64,000 bases of DNA from Halichondria panicea (Eukaryota; Porifera; Demospongiae; Suberitida; Halichondriidae): positions 1,240,001 through 1,304,000 of the forward strand of contig NC_087381.1 of assembly GCF_963675165.1 (NCBI RefSeq), read 5' to 3'. A program made the position numbers and the translations under genes. Below are positions 1-10,712 of this stretch, one piece after another; positions within the stretch are counted from its first letter, which is position 1, and each line of letters starts with the position of its first letter. Under the pieces are notes generated by a model. The model saw only the letters and a list, made by a program, of their open reading frames with translations. It ran no database searches and was not told the DNA's origin.

Positions 1-36
1 TTAGTAGAGCATTAACTTTGAACTGAGCAGCTACAC

Positions 37-1971
37 ATGTACAGCACAAATATGGGCTCGAATGTGAAGATTAATGTATTTGTGTTACTGACGATTTCAA
101 TGTATGGAGGTCTATTCCTTGCTGTGTGGAATCTACATACCCAAAGTGCAAGTCTGAAGTATGAGAATGTAAACCTACAGAATCAAATTTCTGAATTGCG
201 AGGCTTTGTCGGAGCTAATCCAAACCCCCACTCGAGTGATGAAGTCACGGTGATGGACACACTAAAGCGACTAACTCGACAATCCAGCTCCTCTCAAAGT
301 GCTACTGATCTACTTGCTGATGCTCTGGCAGAATTAATTGAAAAGAAACTCTACACTATAATGGACTGTGCTAGAGATGACGCTGATAATTTAACCGACT
401 GTTCGCTCAAGCCAGGCCCAAAGGGGGACAAGGGATGCCTGGGTGATCAAGGTAAAGAAGGCCCTCAGGGAATGAACGGAGAGCCTGGGGTCAAAGGACA
501 CATCGGCTACCCTGGTCATAAAGGGGAGGTGGGTCCAAAGGGTCCTACGGCGATCCCGGCCCAATGGGGCAAAGAGGGACTAAAGGAGATATGGGCGAGA
601 TCGGTCAACGAGGTGATACGGGTATTAAAGGCCAGCAAGGTTCGAAAGGACATTATGGTTTCCCTGGACACAAAGGCGAGAGTGGCGTTAAAGGAGATCG
701 AGGCTTTGGAGGCAATAATGGACAAAAGGGAGAGAAAGGAATGATGGGAGTGCAAGGTTCACCGGGAACAGATAATACAGCAGTGACTACGGTAACCACA
801 CAATCACCAACTACTGGAGCAATGACTACACAACCACCAACTACTGAAGCAATGACTACACAACCACTAACTGTTCCCTCTGAGAGGTGTGGTGGTTCTG
901 GATGGAGGAAGGTGGCATTCATTGATATGACTAATACTAGCCAAAACTGCCCTCAAGGACTAACACTGACTGGCTACTCAAAACAATCATGTGGTCGAAC
1001 AAATCTAAATTGGAGGGCTTGTTCATCAGTCATCGCCTTTCCTGTTGGTGGGGGACAATACAGTCGAGTGTGTGGGAGAGCTAAGGCTTATCACTGGGGG
1101 TCCCTGAATTCCTTTGATGGGTATAACCGTGACTCACGCGGTATCAATGAACAGTACGTTGATAGTCTCGAATACCCGCCTCAACCTAAAAGCTTGAGTC
1201 TGGTCAAACTCACATATAAACTTTGTTCTGCACAGTCAGCAAAGTCAAGTGGGCTACACGCCCACAAGCATAGTGATAAAGCCACAAGCCACCGCATGTT
1301 AGGGACAGAACATACACAGAGGGCTATATCAGACAGTGTATCAATTAAGGCTAGGAGTTGAAAGCCTACGAGAAAAACACTGAGCTTGAAGCCATCATTG
1401 CACAGAGCTAGAGGGCCATGAAACCATGGTCGACGGTCACATTCACATAAATGAGCATTTAGGCTGTTAATTTCGACAAGGTGTTCCAAAGGTCCTGTTG
1501 CTAGTCTGGAGATCGAGTTCTAGTATCACATCCTTACAACTTTCTCCATGAATTTTCCTACGTCGCCTTCTGTCAGGGGCTATTAGTAACAATCCATGCT
1601 GCCGTACCGTGGCGGTTAGCTATAATGATATTCATGTAGACTATAATTTTATTCATGTGTCACACCCACTGTGGTCAATTAAATGTCCAAGAAATTCCTG
1701 GACACACTTGAACCAAACCTCAATGTGAGTTTGACCAGACTCAAGCTTTTAGGTTGAGGCGGGTATTCGAGACTAGTACGTTGATGGACTAAGTTTCACT
1801 CATGGAACACCCAGGACACACATTTGGACATTTGCAGCTGGTCACTATCAAGGATTCACGGGTGGAACTTATCCTCGTAGCAACCAACATTGCCCTTGTA
1901 ACCAAGGTAACACATACGGCTCCCCTCCTTTTGTTGCAATTGCCATTGTATTTTGGACACTATTGTTCTAG
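37..1971 (+). pseudogene. Type II membrane collagen-like gene, frameshifted and split by a TIR element
   Basis: The product would be a membrane-anchored collagen. An N-terminal hydrophobic segment (about residues 11-32) is followed by a short coiled-coil-like stretch, a Gly-X-Y triple-helix region (positions about 415-765) and a Thr-rich linker with repeats around TTQPPTTEAM. It ends in a cysteine-rich domain with GWRKVAFIDMT, NCPQGL, two CGR motifs and YVDGLSFTHG. That end domain is the one carried by the receptor family from 13.9 kb onward. Two lesions are visible. Near 545-550 the Gly-X-Y frame slips by one base (one base missing in acggcg), so the frame from 37 and the frame from 564 must be joined to restore the collagen repeat. 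At 1163-1775 a TIR element interrupts the codons for YVDG. The reading frame resumes exactly after the right target duplication and runs HIWTF, CPC and PPFV to a TAG at 1969. The terminal part after PPFV looks eroded or may continue in another exon. The gene is probably dead unless the frameshift is a sequencing error and the element is polymorphic. Confidence 0.8.
1163..1775. mobile_element. Mutator-like TIR element, non-autonomous, 613 bp
   Basis: The ends are near-perfect inverted repeats of about 53 bp beginning TAGTCTCGAATACCCGCC on the left, with the reverse complement at 1723-1775. The element is flanked by a perfect 9-bp duplication GTACGTTGA (1154-1162 and 1776-1784). A 9-bp target duplication with long TIRs is typical of Mutator-like elements. 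The interior holds no recognisable transposase. The element sits inside the last domain of the collagen-like gene, and removing it with one duplication copy restores the frame. Confidence 0.85.
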
Positions 1972-2190
1972 CATCCTGTCTAAATATTTGTTCTATTTAT
2001 ATGAAAATTCAAATATTACTCAATCATTTTAACTACTGCGGAAATATTAATGCTATTATAGACTATTGTAGCTAGTGCGTGCGCAAGATCTTCGCTGAAC
2101 TAGCTACCTTCACTGCACTGGTGCTGGTGAGTAATATTATTGTTTACCTGTTGGTTGAGCTCATGTAGACTTCTGTGGTAGATTCTATCC

Positions 2191-2324
2191 TGTGGCAGAT
2201 CTCTCTAGTCACTGTTACAGGCCGGTACAAGTAACAACAAAATACTGAGCATGCAGTACTGCCAGCTCAGTATTTTGTTATTACTTGTACCGGCCTGTAA
2301 CAGTGACTAGAGAGATCTACCACA
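2191..2324. repeat. Fold-back (palindromic) element, 134 bp
   Basis: The left arm begins TGTGGCAGATCTCTCTAG and the right arm is its reverse complement, ending CTCTAGAGAGATCTACCACA-like. The two arms pair over about 60 bp with a short loop near 2253-2263. No clear target duplication was found. This is probably a MITE. The surrounding 1972-2395 contains no gene that I can see. Confidence 0.7.
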
Positions 2325-2395
2325 GTAAATAATTATATAGAACAGTACAGTATAGTAGTGAGTTCTCAGTCATATTCTTCTCAGTCCTGTTTTAG

Positions 2396-2668
2396 TTACA
2401 ATACTTTTACTAAATTAAATTTAACCTTCTTTCTTGGCTCTTTGTTGTCCGCTTCTTTTGTGCTTTCTTCTTTTGTTTTTTTGGCTCTAAATCCTAGCAA
2501 CGTGTAGTCTGGATTTAAAACTTCTGACACCTGGACATCGTATATTTGGCTGAGCCTCACAACTTTCTTTAAATAGTTCTGGGCCTTTTTCTGAGACCCC
2601 ATCGGAAAATAATGTGTTCCAGTATTGTCTGCTGTTGTAAAATAAAATTGTTTTCCCTCAGTTCCCAT
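2396..2668 (-). CDS. Small unassigned ORF, 90 aa, lysine-rich C-terminus
   Basis: This minus-strand ORF has a normal ATG and a biased, non-repetitive composition (Lys/Glu-rich end, KKVKFNLVKVL). I do not recognise a family. A second open stretch (2674-2925, minus) lies immediately upstream in a different register, with a stop just before this ATG, so this may be the last exon of a spliced gene rather than a complete gene. It lacks similarity to anything else in the window. It may also be chance coding-like sequence. Confidence 0.3.
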   Translation of the reverse strand: MGTEGKQFYFTTADNTGTHYFPMGSQKKAQNYLKKVVRLSQIYDVQVSEVLNPDYTLLGFRAKKTKEESTKEADNKEPRKKVKFNLVKVL

Positions 2669-2940
2669 CTTTACTATCGACCCAATAGGAAAGGAGTTCC
2701 TGTGGTGCCTGATCTCTCATAAGTCGGAGTCGATGTAGTACGGGTACGGGTGGAAGTGGCAGCAATTTTCCATGACTCAATTCTTTCTCTGTTCTTTTTT
2801 GTATAGTAATTTACTGATTCACATGACAGTAATAGCATGCAATCAATGGTAGTAAAGTGTGTCAAATGAATAGAGATAAAATCTTTATGGTCACTAATTA
2901 TTAATCTTCCAGCAGACCTGTTCATGCAGATCGACCTGTT

Positions 2941-3134
2941 ATGGACTCGTCAAAGAGGCAACGACCTGAGAAAGGATACTATTCCTACCTCCATAATGTA
3001 AGCTCGGTTGACATGAACTTATCCAGCTTGCGGGAAGCACGAGATGTGAGAACCACTCTGAGCTGTAAGTCTGATGACAGTCTGCCAGAAGGGGTCTTCC
3101 TTGTTGAGAGGATAATTCATCATCGACTAACTAA
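2941..3134 (+). CDS. Possible first coding exon of an unassigned gene
   Basis: An ATG opens a 194-base coding-like stretch (MDSSKRQRPEKGYYSY...) that ends at a good splice donor (AAG|GTACGTAAC, 3132-3143). The C-terminal piece VFLVERIIHHRLTK vaguely recalls the start of a chromodomain (a hydrophobic-VE-K/R-I pattern), but too little is present to assign it. No matching downstream exon was found before the minus-strand kinase. The exon may be an orphan left by rearrangement. Confidence 0.35.
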
Positions 3135-3139
3135 GGTAC

Positions 3140-3723
3140 GTAACATTTTAAATTTTGGAATATATATATAGACCAGATCTTGTTGTTGTAGTTTTTCACG
3201 CTATTTGTTGTAGTTCACGTAAGCTCACGTGAAGTTTTGGCAAATAGTATTACTGTAAAATACAAAAAACCACTTGAGGTAAGTGTAACAGTTTACAGCT
3301 AAACCACAACTTGGCCAAATCTCTATCTATAAGTACTAAGTTTGGGCTGTAGGAGTAGCTTGATTATGACATAAACTGCCTGTTCGTCTAGCTATTTTTA
3401 AAATTGTTGACTGAGAAACAGCCTGCTGCTGAACCAGTCTCCAATTCTCTGCCACAATGACATAGTACGCCACTTAACTCCTCTTGATAAGGATTAGTTT
3501 TTCATGGTTACCCAAAAACTAGTAGTTTATGCTGAATACTGTACTAGGTATAGCTAGATCTATATATCCACATAAAGATCTGAATCTTCTGTTCCAAAAT
3601 TTAAACTTTGTCTCTTGCTCTATAGTATTGTGGTTTTCTTATGTAAACTGTTACACTTATCTCAAGTGGTTTTTTGAAATTTACTATTTTCTCCAAACTT
3701 CCAAGTGAGCTGCAAAGGGCAGT
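3140..3723. other. Gene-free stretch
   Basis: No coding potential is seen. The segment contains scattered short inverted matches, for example a donor-like AAATTTTGGAA near 3150 and its inverse near 3595, and AACCACTTGAGGTAAGTGTAAC near 3270 facing a reverse copy near 3650-3670. This suggests a degenerate TIR element. Confidence 0.3.
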
Positions 3724-3894
3724 AGCAACCATGAGTATTTAGCCAATCAGATTTGAATGTTCTTATCTAAACTTTGCTACATGATTTTCTAAGTGAAGTA
3801 CATGATTTTCTATTGAAGTACATGATTTTCTAAATTGGATAGAACATTTCCTCTAACCAATCAGATTGCAGTATTTATGACAAACATGATCTAA
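3724..3894 (+). repeat. Dispersed repeat, 3' tail portion
   Basis: This is the tail of a repeat family that is complete at 31205-31543, 32729-33067 and 63424-63762. It begins AGCAACCATGAGTATTTAGC, contains two to three ~20-bp tandem copies of TACATGATTTTCTAAGTGAAG-like units and ends CATGATCTAA. The palindromic 5' part is missing here. Its right end overlaps the last codons of the kinase gene. Confidence 0.7.
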
Positions 3895-5006
3895 GCTAGG
3901 ACGGTCATGAGCATGATAAGAAAGACATTCCTTAATTACGTGGGCAAGTTCAGTTGACTTAATTACAATGGAGTTCATCTTCTTCATTATTCTACCTAAT
4001 GAGTATATATCGCTCTGTGTGCTCTGTGAAACAAGCCCATCGCGGAGGTCTGGAGCTACTTGAGTGTGTTCTTTTATGTAAATAACTTTCTGTTCCTCGG
4101 TCAGGCAGTACTTCTTAGCATGCTTTTCTTTACATGCCTTTCCAAAATCCACAATACATGGCCGGATACATTCTAACAAAGTAGTCCCTAATACTACGTT
4201 GTCTACTTTAAGATCATTGTGAAGAATACTCAGCTTGTGCATGTATGATAGACCATCACAAATTTGGATCAGTATTTGCATCCATGTCTTAGGGCTTAAT
4301 TTAATTTCGTTAGTCAAATACAAGGCAGAATATAATGAAACTTGTTGCTGCTTCACGCTTATATTAGACATTACTAAAGCTCTCCTGGTGGAACAAATAC
4401 CAAAACAGTGTGGTATAATTATAAGGGCTGGAATTTAATGTAAGTAATATACTGGCTTCATGCCTAATCGATTCGATTGAGGAGTCGGAAGTAAATGTTT
4501 TGACACAGACGTCAAAACACTCTTTAAAAATCATACGAGAGCATGTTCCAAACCGACCATTTCCTATATGAACATCACCACCCCCATCTGCTAAACATTT
4601 CTCACTTATCTCTGGAACTACAGTAACTCCTCGCATAATATCAGCATTCGTACACATTCTTGGAGTTGCCTTGGGTAGACTGATTGCACTCGTCTTCATG
4701 GCTGCTGTTAGCAACTTTAGTGGTCGTTGGTGACTGCAGGATGTTCCCAGAGTTCCTGTCCGTAATTGCTTAGCTCGATACACGTTGAGTTCCCTGTATG
4801 AACAATATTATTTTACTGGCTGTTAATCAGCAACTTACAGTTTATAATCTATTGCCTTCTTCTTCCAATTCTAAACATTTTTCTCGGCACATTCAAGGCT
4901 CTTCTTCTCCATACACAGCTGCTTGCCAATTTTGTCAACTCTAGCTTTTCGATTGAGCCTCTTGAGCTTGGATCTTGAGAATCTCTCTTTCTGCTGGTCA
5001 GCCATT
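3853..5006 (-). pseudogene. Protein kinase gene, two exons, with nonsense codon and frameshift
   Basis: Exon 1 runs from an ATG at 5006 to 4839 and is Lys/Arg-rich. It ends at donor GTAAGTTG. Exon 2 (4793-3853) follows acceptor CATACAG. Exon 2 carries a kinase fold: the glycine loop IGNGRFG, the lysine in VCVK, the alpha-C Glu in HEASILL, then SYMH, HNDLKVDNVV (HND in place of HRD), VDFGKAC (DFG), VAPD in place of APE, and SDIYSLGRI. The Lys, Asp, Asn and DFG residues are kept, so the ancestor was probably catalytic. Two lesions are visible. A TAG stop at 4871-4873 lies in exon 1. A one-base gain near 4425-4435 lies between the alpha-C helix and PHCFGIC, and splits the kinase domain into two frames (4364-4783 and 3853-4371). 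The kinase resembles lineage-expanded invertebrate Ser/Thr or Tyr kinases. I cannot assign a subfamily. Confidence 0.75.
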
Positions 5007-5221
5007 TTGTAATAAGTCTAAGAGAACCAGAGGTCGCAAAATACCCGCCATAATGCGTCTGAGAAGTGTTATCATGTGCTATTGAATGAGTATTGTGGTT
5101 AATTTAGTGGGTGATAACACCGCAGCCTATTCACCCACCCACTCATATTGACATGGCTAATTAATTTTGTTACATAACAGCTCAAGGGACCTTTTGTTCC
5201 ATTATCCCGGGCCTCCTAGCT

Positions 5222-7801
5222 ATGGCAGTAAACAAGCAGTCCAGAAGAGCAGAGAGCCTGTCCATCACCATCTCAAATTCAGCAAAGAAGTACTCTGACT
5301 TCAGCCACACAGAACCACAAGTACAGCCAAACTTCTCTCTCTCTATTCCTATCGAGTTGCTGCATCATTGGTACATGAACAAGAAGGCAGAAGAGACATT
5401 CATTAGCTTAGTTAATAGCATGGTAACAATAGTTAAACTAGCACAAAGCGATCGTCTGGAGAAAAGGCTTGCAGAACAAGCTAGCAAGGTAGCAAGAAGG
5501 ATACGGGGGCTAAAAGGAAGAAGGAGGTATGCCGTACTTGCTGGAGAATACAACCTCTTCGTGCTTGATGGAGAAGCAGAATCGTATTCTGAAATTAAGC
5601 AGCAACTATCCACTGAATCTCCACAGCCAACAACGATCCCCGAAGCAAGTAGACCTACCACAGCACACATCAATAAAGGCAAAAAAGTTCACGAGGTATC
5701 ACCACAACAGGTAAAACGAAAGCTAGCACACTGTAAGAGCTCTGCAGAGCAAGCGCTTTGGTTTTGTGAATCATTCGGTCTTCAGCCAGAATCTTTAGAG
5801 CTACGCAAACAGACAGGATCTCCCATCAAATTCAATTTTTTATCTAGCCCATCTCACAAGCCACAACATCAAACGCCAGCTCTTTCACCAAGCGATTCTG
5901 CGAGGGTACAGCAAGCTCTTTATGTACTTGACAGGTTTGCTGTGAGTGATGAAGCTTATCATGAATTGAGCGTCGCATCTGATTTACCACCACTGTACCG
6001 AATCAAGGATGCTCGCCTCTCAATTAACAACTCTCTGGACATCCGGCATCTCGAAGGTCCTTATCCTGGTGCTTATAGACCACCGAAAGCTGCAATCCAG
6101 GAAGAGCTAGCTAAGATCGTAAGTAAAGAAGAAATTATACACTATTATTATGAATTATTTTAGGTTCATTCAGGGAAAGCTATCACCCAACCAGTAAAAG
6201 TAAAACTCAGTGGTGACGGAGCCAGATTCACAAGATCATCCAATATCATACTTCTCTCATTTGCATTTCCAGAAATTCAAGACAATGTTTTATCAGGCAT
6301 GGGTAAGCTTAACAATAAAAATATTAAACGAGAAAGTGGTGAAAATATTTTTATATTGACATTCATACAGGCAATCATACTTTTGCTGGCCTAAAAGCCG
6401 AAGAGTCGTGTGAAACAATTAGTTCAGGACTATCTGAGGTATTGAAGGAGTTGAACGACATCATTTCACACCCACTACTCACTGTTGATGAAACAGAGTA
6501 CCGCCTTGAGTTTTTCCTGGGTAGTGATTACAAGGTGAGAATGTATAGTTAATTACTGACTATAAAAATTACATTATTAGTTTCTTTTACTGAGTATGGG
6601 CCTCAACAAAGCAACCTCTATATGTACGCTTGTGTCTGGTGTATACCATCAAGAAGGATGAAAGGTATATCTATAATTATTATGCTTAAACCTAGCTTCC
6701 CCATTTGCCGCTATAGGTGGGATATGTCAAAGGATAGGGCTGACTACACCGTAACAAATGCAAGAACATTGAGTTCCCTACAAGCAAAAGGCGCACTTCC
6801 CAGCAGTAAACCAGCAAGTGTACGACTAGGATCAATTACAACACCACTACTGAACATAGAGCCAGACCATATAATACCCGATGAGCTACACCTACTCCTA
6901 CGTATAGCTGACGTTTTAACAAGAAATCTCATTCTAGAGATAGTGGCATCTGCTAAACAAGACAGACAAGGAAACGCACATATACTCACTCACCTACAAA
7001 CACTACAGACGATCGTTAAAGACTGTGGTATCACGTTCAGGGTATGGGAAGCAAGGGGTCCAGATGGCAAAGCTTCTGGACATTACGAATGGACATCACT
7101 GCAGGGGAACGACACCAAGAAGTTTCTGGAACGTCTCCCAGTGAGGTTTGCTGACCTACTGAAGGAAGAAATTCAAGCTAAAATGGCCCAACTTTGGACA
7201 GTGAGTACTAATTAAATCTCCCTTCGCATTTTACAAACATAATTATTTATATGGTCTGGCTCTATAGGAATTTCTCTCTTTGTATAATATGGTTTCTAGC
7301 TGGACTCCACCTCCCAGTGAAGTGGTTGAGCAAAAGGTATAGTGTTAGTTTACTAGTAGGGAGAACCATTGTATCTAATTTACTATAATCTATCATGATA
7401 GGCGAAAGACTGGATAAGGCTTTTCTTGAGCTTGAAGCACAAGTGTCAAGGGTTTCAGGAAAAGAATATTACGCCCTATATGCACACACTGGTCTTTCAC
7501 TTCCCTTACTTTATTTCAAAATACGGAAATGTCAAGATGTTTAGTGGACAAGGTGAGTTCAAGTGTAAAGAGATAACATTTTAATCACCTTTTTCTCTAG
7601 GGGTGGAGAAAAATAATGATGACGCCAAGAGACACTACTTCTCCAGTAATCTGCATGACCCAGTGGGGGAGGTTTCTGAAAGCTGAAGCGAGAATAGACG
7701 AGACATCACAATTTAAGCGAAAGAAACGAAAGTACATCCGAAAAACTCCATTAGATTTAGTAGACATGAACAAACAGCCACGACTTGACTCTGAATCATG
7801 A
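5222..7801 (+). pseudogene. Eight-exon transposase-like gene of unknown family, frameshifted
   Basis: Exons inferred from splice sites and frame are 5222-6118, 6164-6302, 6371-6534, 6581-6664, 6717-7200, 7268-7336, 7402-7552 and 7601-7801. All introns are short GT..AG. The product would be about 700 residues with an ACVWC (C-x2-C) motif, then KKDERWDMSKD, a helix-rich middle (LHLLLRIADVLTRNLI, YEWTSLQGND) and a late segment YMHTLVFHFPYF...GQGVEKNNDDAKRHYF. The tail is basic (KRKKRKYIRKT). This order of motifs recurs in multicopy invertebrate proteins that I believe derive from DNA transposons, but I cannot name the superfamily. Exon 4 needs two frame changes to read SMGLNKATS, then YACVWC, then KKDER. 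Exon 8 needs one more after DPVGEV. Three independent indels argue for a decaying gene, although assembly errors are possible. Confidence 0.6.
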
Positions 7802-8306
7802 TTAATTCTACCCAACATAATAATATAGTATACTATATATCCTGATAGATTGTAGACCTTTACTATCTTCAAGTAAATAACTGCTAGCCTATACTTACTT
7901 GCAGCCATATACACTCACTTTACATTGCTGGTACATTGCGATTAACAGGGAATTCCCCTAATTAGTGGCTCTACACAGCTCTTAGGTATGTGTAGATAAT
8001 GCGATAAGTCATTGATAATTGTGGATTTTTTGACAAAACTGGACACATTTTGGAACCGCTTAGTCCACTTTATATCGAGCAGCAGCCGCTTTAAGCAGCA
8101 GAGTAGGCCGTATATTTTTGCTGGCAATCGGCAAAAATGAAAATATATGTGTAAGAATGCCGCAAATCAAACACAAAAATACAAAATAATCAAATTTTAC
8201 AATACAATACACGAGACAAGCGCTGAAACATTGGTTGATGTCTCATGTAAGATGGATCCATAAAGAGTGAATAATTACAGAGTCCCACCTACGCAATAAT
8301 TACATA
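7802..8306. other. Gene-free spacer
   Basis: No gene is seen between the transposase-like gene and the minisatellite. The segment is AT-rich with no long repeat. Confidence 0.4.
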
Positions 8307-10712
8307 CAGTGTTTACAGTGATGCCAGTGTTCGCAGTGATGCCAGTGTTCGCAGTGCTGCCAGTGTTCACAGTGATGCCAGTGTTCACAGTGATCCCAGT
8401 GTTCACAGTGATGCCAGTGTTCGCAGTGATGCCAGTGTTCGCAGTGATGCCAGTGTTCGCAGTGATGCCAGCGTTCGCAGTGATGCCAGTGTTCGCAGTG
8501 ATGCCAGTGTTCACAGTGATGCCAGTGATGCCAGTGATTACAGTGTTTACAGTGATTACAGTGTTGCCAGTGTTCACAGTGATACCAGTGTTCGCAGTGA
8601 TGCCAGTGTTCACAGTGATGCCAGTGTTCGCAGTGATGCCAGTGTTCGAAGTGTTCGCCAGTGTTTACAGTGTTGCCAGTGTTCGTAGTGATGCCAGTGT
8701 TTCCAGTGATGCCAGTGTTCACAGTGATCCCAGTGTTCACAGTGACGCCAGTGTTCGCAGTGATGCCAGTGTTCGCAGTGATGCCAGTGTTCGCAGTGAT
8801 GCCAGTGTTCGCAGTGATGCCAGTGTTCGCAGTGATGCCAGTGTTCACAGTGATGCCAGTGATGCCAGTGATTACAGTGTTTACAGTGATGCCAGTGTTT
8901 ACAGTGATTACAGTGTTGCCAGTGTTCACAGTGATGCCAGTGTTCGTAGTGATGCCAGTGTTCACAGTGATGCCAGTGTTCGCAGTGATGCCAGTGTTCG
9001 CAGTGATGCCAGTGTTCGCAGTGTTCGCCAGTGTTTACAGTGTTGCCAGTGTTCGTAGTGATGCCAGTGTTTCCAGTGATGCCAGTGTTCACAGTGATGC
9101 CAGTGTTCACAGTGATGCCAGTGTTCGCAGTGATGCCAGTGTTCGCAGTGATGCCAGTGTTCGCAGTGATGCCAGTGTTCGCAGTGATGCCAGTGTTCGC
9201 AGTGATGCCAGTGTTTGCAGTGATGCCAGTGTTTACAGAGTTGCCAGTGTTCACAGTGATACCAGTGTTTACAGTGTTGCCAGTGTTCACAGTGATACCA
9301 GTGTTTACAGTGTTGCCAGTGTTCACAGTGACGCCAGTGTTCACAGTGATCTCAGTGATGCCAGTGATACCAGTGTTTGCAGTGATGCCAGTGTTTGCAG
9401 TGATGCCAGTGTTCACAGTGATACCAGTGTTTACAGTGTTGCCAGTGTTCACAGTGACGCCAGTGTTCACAGTGATCTCAGTGATGCCAGTGATACCAAT
9501 GTTTGCAGTGATGCCAGTGTTTGCAGTGATGCCAGTGTTCACAGTGATACCAGTGTTAACAGTGTTGCCAGTGTTCACAGTGATACCGGTGTTTACAGTG
9601 TTGCCAGTGTTCACAGTGACGCCAGTGTTCACAGTGATCCCAGTTATGCCAGTGATACCAGTGTTTGCAGTGATGCCAGTGTTCACAGTGATGCCAGTGT
9701 TTGCAGTGATGCCAGTGTTCACAGTGATGCCAGTGTTTACAGTGACGCCAGTGTTCACAGTGATCCCAGTGATGCCAGTGATACCAGTGATACCAGTGAT
9801 ACCAGTGATATGCCAGTGTTTGCAGTGATATCAGCGTTTCCAGTGATGCCAGTGTTCACAGTGATGCCTGTGTTTCCAGTGTTCACAGTGATGCCAGTAT
9901 TTCCAGTGTTTCCAGTGTTCACAGTGATGCCAGTGTTCGCAGTGATCCCAGTGATGCCAGTGATACCAGTGTTTACAGTGTTCACAGTGATGCCAGTGTT
10001 TGCAGTGATGCCAGTGTTTGCAGTGATGCCAGTGTTCACAGTGATACCAGTGTTTACAGTGTTGCCAGTGTTCACAGTGAAGCCAGTGTTCACAGTGACG
10101 CCAGTGTTCACAGTGATCCCAGTGATGCCAGTGATACCAGTGTTTCCAGTGATGCCAGTGTTCACAGTGATGCCTGTGTTTCCAGTGTTCACAGTGATGC
10201 CAGTGTTTTCAGTGTTCACAGTGATGCCAGTGTTCGCAGTGATCCCAGTGATGCCAGTGATACCAGTGTTTACAGTGATGCCAGGGTTTATAGTGATACC
10301 AGTGTTTACAGTGATGCCAGTATTTGCAGTGATCCCAGTGATGCCAGTGATACCAGTGATACCAGTGTTCACAGTAATACTAGTGTTTCCAGTGATGCCA
10401 GTGTTCACAATGATGCCAGTGTTCACAGTGATCCCAGTGATGCCAGTGATGCCAGTGATGCCAGTGTTCACAGTGATACCAGTGGTGCCAGTGTTCACAG
10501 TGATGCCAGTGATGCCAGTATTTGCAGTGATGCCAGTGTTCACAGTGTTCACAGTGATACCAGTGATGCCAGTGATACCAGTGATGCCAGTGTTTCCAGT
10601 GATGCCAGTGTTCACAGTGATGCCAGTGTTTCCAGAGATGCCAGTGATGCCAGTGATACAGTGTTTACAGTGAAGCCAGTGTTCATAGTGATACCAGTGT
10701 GATGCCAGTGCA
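8307..10712. repeat. 2.4-kb minisatellite of 9/18-bp units
   Basis: The array is built from the 18-mer AGTGATGCCAGTGTTCGC and variants, itself two diverged 9-mers of form CAGTGNTNN. Because the unit is a multiple of three and lacks stops, all frames of both strands stay open for hundreds of codons (for example MPVFAV, ASVRSD and NTGITV repeats). These ORFs are therefore no evidence for a protein. Higher-order structure is visible. Blocks starting at 8651 and 9021 are near-identical for about 200 bp (period 370, one base off a multiple of nine). A different block recurs at 9321, 9447 and 9609 (spacings 126 and 162, multiples of nine). The right third is enriched in the dinonamer GTGATGCCA/GTGATACCA without the GTGTTC half. 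Confidence 0.95.

Noticed and set aside
1181-1489. 102-codon minus-strand ORF inside the 613-bp TIR element
   Set aside because: No transposase motif (no DDE-type or zinc-finger pattern) and its end lies in the TIR. Probably chance.
4235-4438. Plus-strand ORF across the kinase
   Set aside because: Antisense to the kinase catalytic region and without independent support.
8307-10712. CRISPR-like array
   Set aside because: There are no unique spacers between constant repeats. The array is a pure tandem minisatellite in a eukaryotic genome.
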